DNA of 64,000 nt from Dryas octopetala. Taxonomy: Eukaryota; Streptophyta; Magnoliopsida; Rosales; Rosaceae. Positions 58,561 to 64,000 of the stretch are shown piece by piece; within the stretch, counting starts at the first letter, position 1; every line of letters begins with the position of its first letter. Below the pieces are notes generated by a model. That model was given only the letters and a program-made list of their open reading frames with translations. It was not told where the DNA came from and did no database searches. Position numbers and translations under genes: made by a program. The stretch spans positions 312,501-376,500 of the forward strand of contig OY992840.1 of assembly GCA_963921425.1 (NCBI GenBank), given 5' to 3'.

Positions 58561-58761
58561 ATAAATACAATTGTATTTGAAATAATTAATATACATAGGG
58601 GTAAGTTCCCTCCATTTTTATGGACTTCCCCCATAAAATATAACCATAACTCTCTATAAAAACACTATCAATATGAAATCCATCACGTAGAGACGAAATT
58701 CTGCTCATGTGAGGAAAGAATAGAGGCTTAGGGTTTCGAAGAACATACTTGGTGTGTGACG

Positions 58762-59130
58762 ATGAAATCGGTGGGTCAGAGGCACTACTATTGTACGTGG
58801 TTTTTCGGCTACGAGGGTCATGACATGGACCGATGAAAACCTTGGAAGAAGGTTCGATGATTGTTCCAGAGAAGGTTGTATAAAATCTCTATGTTTGTTT
58901 TATTTTCATTACACATCTAGATTCCTCTGTTTTTTGGGTGAGTAATTTTCTGCTTTTATTTGCAGAGATTTAGCAGAGGATGTGACTTCATCATATGTAT
59001 GGATCCTCCCATGTGTGCAAGGTCAAGGCAATTGATACCTAGATTGATAAGGACGAGTTTTCTAGAGACACAGGTTGATCGGGTTCAAGCAAGGGTGAAA
59101 AAGCTTTGCTTTTGTTTGCTCATGTCTTGA
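58762..59130 (+). pseudogene. Decayed GRF zinc-finger gene, second copy of the MULE-associated type
   Basis: Two exon-like parts with the same intron position as the gene at 18052. The first (about 58762-58875) has a TyrCys start and the block MTWTDENLGRRFDDC, but a frameshift and stops lie within it. After a TTTGCAG acceptor the second part (58966-59130) reads RGCDFIICMDPPMCARSRQL, a basic stretch and a TGA. It lacks the hydrophobic anchor. The shared GCD...DPP.CARSRQ.IP block shows relation to the intact copy. Confidence 0.7.
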
Positions 59131-59821
59131 GTGGTTTTTGTGTTTTTCTGGGTGAATGGCAAGGGGAATGGACCATACATGTTGTTTTCGGGTTACTAAT
59201 GTTTTGGGGTTGGTCATTAAGAGTTGAATGGAATAGAACAACGCTATCCCTTTTTGTCTTGTGTATCGCCTTTGTTATTTTCTAGAATGACATTTAGGAC
59301 TTCCTTATATTGTAATGACAATGTTTAAGTTCAATGAAATGTTACTTTAGCAATTTTGAATATTTAGAACATTTTTTCTTTTGGATTGTATTGAAGATAA
59401 ACACATAAACCTATTAAAGGAAAGAATTGACCATTCACAAATGAGCCTTGTCTTTTGCAATCAAAATTCATTCCATTTAATTCGATCGAATTGCAAATGA
59501 GCCCTGTATTTTCAATCCAAATTAAGTACGTCATATGGACAAACAATCAAAGGAGACCTATTATGCAATCAAAACAAAGCATTCCAAACCACATAAAGCC
59601 AAAAATAGTTCTATAAAAACTTAGTTAAATTATCATCCCATTCACTTCAACATTTTCCTAAACATGACAATAAATCCTTAACCAAATAATATATACAAAA
59701 AAAAAAAAAAAAAAAATTCCAACTAAAAAATAGTCACATTTTTCCTAAGACTTGTGCAAAAAATCTTGTGATCATCCTAACTCCAAATTACTATTTAGAA
59801 CACAAAAAATCAATATTAGCT

Positions 59822-60110
59822 TCAAAGGAACCTCCAAGGGATTCTCTTCTTGACAAGTGATTTGAATCTTTTATTGGAGAGATAAGAGGTAGTCACATTT
59901 GAAGTAGAAGGCTGTGATAAGGATTGTGGCCTCACTTGTGGCAGAATGAATGTTGACTGTGATGATGAAGATGGTCCCATAGAGGTTGAAGGTTGAGATG
60001 ACACTTCTCTGATTAGGGGGTTGGATGAGAAGGGAGGCTAAGATTACCATGCGGGTGTTGGTCTTAGTGAAGCCTTTCTTGATTCCTGCATTGAATGCCT
60101 AGACTTCAAT
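59822..60110 (-). pseudogene. Possible MULE transposase C-terminal tail
   Basis: A Ser/Pro/Gln-rich frame that ends with a basic segment (NKRFKSLVKKRIPWRFL) and a stop at 59822. The position, convergent with the GRF relic, is the same as that of the transposase tail in the 17-kb MULE. Low complexity makes the call weak; no catalytic part is present. Confidence 0.35.
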
Positions 60111-60254
60111 CTCAGATTTGGGGTTTCTTTCTTACTTGCAAGCAAACTCAAGTCCGTAAATATTGTGTTTCAAACTGCTATTAAACAAAGAACAAAATGA
60201 CAAGGTTCTTGACCTAGTCCATAAATATTGGTCGATTGTCAGTTTTGAGAAATC

Positions 60255-60331
60255 ACTTAATTCGGTTGGTCGGGTGGGTTGGTTGTTTGGCCAATATGGG
60301 TCCGACCCGACCCGACCCATTCCCAGCCCTA
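60255..60331 (-). mobile_element. hAT-type terminus fragment
   Basis: Read on the minus strand it opens TAGGGCTGGGAATGGGTCGG and then repeats GTCGG, like the ends of the hAT elements at 49001 and 52847. The partner end was not found. Confidence 0.4.
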
Positions 60332-61019
60332 CTTGAAATACTCCCTTTAATATATTGGTAGATGGTTTTGAACTTACCAGAGTCTATTAGATATAACACC
60401 ATTTTGAATACCCTATTTTAGAGTAAGCGTAGTAGGTAAAATAAATGTGTGAGGACGTTTTTTTTTTTCTACGTCGGATAATAGCTTAGACATGAATTTG
60501 TGAATATTTACAAAAAATGTCATTGCTCCAATTTGAGTAATATTTAAAGATCCATGATTTGAGGCATTTATTACTCCTAATTTTGAATGTTTTAATTGAT
60601 GAAATTTCATGATTCATGCATCCAATTAAAAAAAAAAATTTGTTACCAATTATGAACATCAACATATAAACACTCAAATACAAAAAAATTAAACACCCAA
60701 TATACATATAATATACCTATAATATGGATAAACAAAAATGAACACAGTAAGCCTCCACTTTGGGTAAAAAAAAAGAAGAGAAAAATATCTAATAAAAATG
60801 TAATAAATCCAACACAATACAAACATAACACTAAGATATATAAATATAAATACCAATACCTTGGACTCAGGTATATAAAACAAAAGAAGAAAAATAAGAA
60901 GATACCTATTGCTCAGGTCAAGAAAAATGTATAATTACCAACTTCCTTAATTTTGAGGTATATATACCAATGGTTTCATCACCTCTTACTCAGGTAGAAA
61001 ATGTGAAGAAAAAAAAAAA
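60332..61019. other. AT-rich intergenic stretch
   Basis: The ORFs on the minus strand are hydrophobic, AT-driven and unrecognised. No gene is supported. Confidence 0.45.
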
Positions 61020-61645
61020 AAAGCTTTTTTACCAAAATACCACCTGGGCTATAGGGATGTACTCCCGTACCACCCAAACTTTTTTTCTTGTCAATTTACC
61101 ACCTGTCATCCATTTCTGTCAATTTTTCTGTTAACTTAAAGGGTACTATTGTCAATTCATGTTATAGAATATCTTTAAAAAAAAAAAATCCAAATAAAAC
61201 TCTAAACTAAAAAAAAAAAAAAAAAACCAAATCTAGCCAATCCACCCTCACCCATGATGTGGGACCCTGTAAATTTTTTTAATTTTATTTGAAATTTATT
61301 ATGAGATTTTGATAATTTATTTAAAGAAGTTATGGAAGTCAAAAATAATATTTTGACTCCTTAGATAATTAATACTCACTGAGATGAGTCCGTATGATTT
61401 TTCGGTGATTTTTTACGAGACCCGAGCTATTTTTAAGGAATTTACAAAAGTAATATTTAATTATACTTAAGGGCAAACTAGGAAGTTTAAGAAAAAAGTT
61501 GATTATTTAATAGAAATATAGATGGCAGGTGCTACATTGGCACATATTGATAACTTTAGGTGGTAAATTGGCAAAAAAAAAAAAGTTTAAATGGTACGAG
61601 AGCACACCCCCTATAGTCCAAGGTATTTGAGTAAAAAAGCCAAAA
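61020..61645. mobile_element. MITE-like inverted repeat of about 620 bp
   Basis: The left arm (GCTTTTTTACCAAAATACC, then CTATAGGGATGTACTC, then TTGTCAATTTACCACCT) pairs with the right arm in reverse (GGCTTTTTTACTCAAATACC, CTATAGGGGGTGTGCTC, TTGCCAATTTACCACCT). Poly-A flanks hide any target duplication. No coding capacity. Confidence 0.65.
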
Positions 61646-61934
61646 AAGCCAAAAAAACCAAAAACAAAAACCACAATCATGGGTGAGGGTGGATTGGCGA
61701 CATTGGCACGTTACTTACATGTAAGTAAGGATGACAGGAAACTTGAAAAACACTGCAAAAAACGTTGTGTTGAACTTTTGAAATTGTTAACCTAAAGAAC
61801 ATGTGAGAATGTAAGCTTAATAATGTTTGAAAAACGTAAATGACGTTTCTTCTTAATCTTTTAATGTTGGTCGTATTACACTAATTTGGACAAGAAAATA
61901 CCTATTTTGAAAATTGAAAACGAAATTAAAAAGG
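61646..61934. other. Short intergenic stretch
   Basis: Contains the right arm of the exact 22-base inverted repeat (61676-61697) paired with 61237-61258. Confidence 0.5.
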
Positions 61935-62161
61935 ATATACTTAATAGTAAACTATTCAAAACCCCATAATTAGAGCTTAGTTATTTCAAAACCTCCACCT
62001 TTATTAAAACTAATTCAAAACCCCCTATTAGTCACTTAAACTCTCCCAAAACCCCATGGTCAACTAACATCCACCTATGTTTGACCCACATTTTTTTAAA
62101 TATTCCTATTATAACCCTGTTATTCAAAATCAGTTTTCTTTTTTAATTTCTCTCATCCTCA

Positions 62162-62163
<2 letters not shown>

Positions 62164-62200
<37 letters not shown>
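62164..62200 (+). repeat. (CT)n microsatellite
   Basis: About 18 CT units at the start of the GC-rich insert. Confidence 0.95.
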
Positions 62201-62203
<3 letters not shown>

Positions 62204-62204
62204 C

Positions 62205-62755
62205 CCGCACCTTCTCTGTTCTCTCTCCTCCGCGTGCGGCGATCGCCGGCGCGTGTGGCGTCGTCTGGCAACGGTTGCCAGCAAGACCACCACCACCACC
62301 ACAAGCTTCGTCTTTCTCTCCTCTTCCTCCCTCTGTCATCACTCGCCCCGAATTAAGCCCAAACAGCCCAGATCGCTGCGACTACGATCGGTGGTGCTCG
62401 CCGGCGATCTGCCTTTTTCGGCAGAGTTGGAATGCCAAACCACCCAAGCCTTCTTCCTCTCGACGTCATGAGCACGATGGTGTGCTCGGATTCTCCATCC
62501 AATCAGCCACGGCGGCAGATCGATGCCACAAAGGCCGCGGCTTTTCCGCCGGAGATCTGCCTTTTCCGGCAGCCATTTATGACGAGTCAGGTACCTATCT
62601 TCTTCACCTCGTTGTGCTCTTCAATTATATGTATTTGGATTGGTCCAATTGTTGAAGAAACAAGAAAATCCAAATCAAACCTCACGACCACTGCGGCTGC
62701 TCTGCCGCGAGTGGTGGCGATTAAAACCTTATTTTATTCATTTTTTAGTGGGTGA
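62205..62755 (+). other. GC-rich, exon-like sequence, product unknown
   Basis: Two overlapping frames cross this stretch, neither with a recognisable domain. A phrase of the form GGCGATCTGCCTTTTTCGGCAG / GGAGATCTGCC appears twice (about 62403 and 62550). Base composition is much higher in GC than the neighbouring DNA. It may be a leader-plus-first-exon fragment of a host gene; I cannot name it. Confidence 0.35.
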
Positions 62756-62954
62756 AAATTCAGTTTCTTGGATGGAACTTTAAGCCTATATTTATTGATT
62801 AAACAGTTTCAGTTTGTGAAATATGAGTTTTAAATGAATTTTGAATGAAATTATGGTTCTGAAATATGATGAATCAAATTTGCAAGTAGAAACAGATCGA
62901 GGCAGTGGCGACTGTCGTGTACTCGTCGCGCGTGAGGTGATCGGACGACGTTGT

Positions 62955-63415
62955 CTAGAGTTTCAGTTTCACTAAATTCAATTTCAGTGAATTCAGTTTC
63001 AGTGCATTCAGTGAACTGAATTTGAATTTAATGAATGCAATGAAATTGAATTCAGACTGAAACTGAATTTAGTCTATAGTGAAACACTGAATTGATATAA
63101 TTGTTATTTTTTGTCAAGTAAAGGTGTAATTATTTTAGTGAAGGTGTAATTGTTTCATCACTTAATTCAGTTTCAGTAAGTGAATTTATAACTGAATTCT
63201 TCAATTCAGTGTAACTGAATTTCTGAAATTTAGTTTCACTGTAATTGAATTCTTGAAATTCAGTTTTAGTGTAACTGAATTCTTGAAATTCAGTTTTAGT
63301 GTAATGAAATTCAATTTCAGTGTTTGATTTTAGTTTTAGCGAAATATTGAGTTCTAACAAAAACTTCAATTCCAGAAAAAAAAAAAAAACAGTTTCACCA
63401 AAATTCAGTTATAGT
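62955..63415. repeat. Dense short palindromic repeats (TTCAGT / ACTGAA type)
   Basis: TTCAGTTTCAGTG, GAATTCAG and ACTGAATTC phrases recur 15 or more times in both orientations, giving a self-complementary stretch with the capacity to form hairpins. Confidence 0.75.
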
Positions 63416-63550
63416 GATGTCAGCGTGCGTCAGAAGGGTAATTTAGGATTATAAGTTATAGGGGGTTTTGAAAGAGTTTCTAGATGGGTGGGGGTTTAGG
63501 CAAATTTTTTAGGTGATTAGGGAGTTTAAAATTAGGCACTATATACTTAA

Positions 63551-64000
63551 TTTACAAAGTCAAACATAAATGAGAATTAATTACCAAAAAAATAAATGAC
63601 TAAACCTTTTAAATAAGGCATTAATACACACTAATTTGGAAAACTCAGAAAACTTTAAAATTTGGAAACGAAAACCAGAAATGAAAAATCTTAATATTCA
63701 ACTTTATAAATTAATGTTAATTAATTACAAAATTATTTTATGATAATACCTTGAAATAAAGCATTAATTGACAAAAATAAAATTTACTTTTTTTCAAATC
63801 ACAAAATGAATTTTTTTACAAAAAATGGATAATCCTACGTGACAAATTAAAAAATAAATATATATTTAATTTCTAAAAAAAAAAAAGTAATATCAAATTG
63901 AATCTCCAAAAATAGATGTATTTTTAATTAGCTCAACAAAAGAGCCGTCGAACCACGTCTAGGAGCGGGAGAGTACTAATTTGAATTTAAAGTTGAAAAA
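63551..64000. other. AT-rich intergenic end of the window
   Basis: No feature is recognised. Confidence 0.4.

Larger units (their letters stand above)
61945..63540. mobile_element. Pack-MULE-like non-autonomous element
   Basis: The exact 10-bp duplication ATATACTTAA lies at 61935-61944 and 63541-63550, the size range of Mutator. The ends (TAGTAAACTATTCAAAACCC and, reversed, AGTGCCTAATTTTAAACTCC) are related inverted sequences, and CAAAACCCCCTAT occurs near both. No transposase is present. Inside, 62160-62760 is a CT microsatellite followed by GC-rich DNA unlike its surroundings, perhaps a captured gene fragment; 62955-63415 is rich in short palindromic repeats. Confidence 0.62.

Noticed and set aside
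1..64000. tRNA, rRNA genes or CRISPR arrays
   Set aside because: I read for cloverleaf and repeat-spacer patterns and saw none; regular repeats here are microsatellites or transposon parts.

Overview
This is a eukaryotic nuclear window from a flowering plant. The evidence is two nuclear genes for chloroplast proteins with plant architecture (a six-exon LHCB7 and a CP12-3-type gene), GT-AG introns, AT-rich intergenic DNA with (CT)n/(GA)n/(AAT)n microsatellites, and a dense load of plant transposable elements. It is a dicot, and Rosaceae is plausible from the style of the elements, but I cannot prove the genus. A 200-N run at 36709-36908 shows a draft scaffold.

Only two genes look like intact host genes, both on the minus strand: LHCB7 (13775-17009) and CP12-3 (52017-52400). 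A third possible plastid-targeted gene is broken by the assembly gap (36615-37030). Almost everything else is mobile DNA, much of it nested. Many boundaries can be fixed to the base because target-site duplications (TSDs) survive.

Layout: 1-6900 holds a 2.9-kb solo LTR (416-3307, TSD GTTGG), a 983-bp tandem duplication and a copia relic. 7000-8300 holds a 136-bp tandem repeat, a MITE and microsatellites. 8668-13380 is a PIF/Harbinger element (TSD TAA) whose dead transposase is split by a 2.04-kb solo LTR (9998-12037, TSD TGTGC). LHCB7 follows, with a foldback repeat just upstream. 17639-34642 is a Mutator-like element (MULE; 9-bp TSD TAATAAAAA) carrying a small GRF zinc-finger gene and a transposase pseudogene; an 11.4-kb Ty3/gypsy retrotransposon (19204-30581, TSD CTCTG) sits in the last codons of that transposase. 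38068-39886 is a hAT-like element containing a 548-bp MULE-type MITE. 40307-43950 is a 433-bp tandem duplication whose second copy is split by a 2.8-kb solo LTR. 44435-45967 is a non-autonomous CACTA element. 49001-54400 has two hAT-like elements around CP12-3. 55118-64000 holds further hAT, CACTA and MULE relics and a Pack-MULE-like element (61945-63540) with a 10-bp TSD.

The observation most worth following is the pairing of a GRF zinc-finger/membrane-anchor gene with a convergent MULE transposase. It is clear in the 17-kb composite and may recur in decayed form at 58760-60110, which would suggest a resident accessory gene of a MULE lineage rather than a chance passenger.
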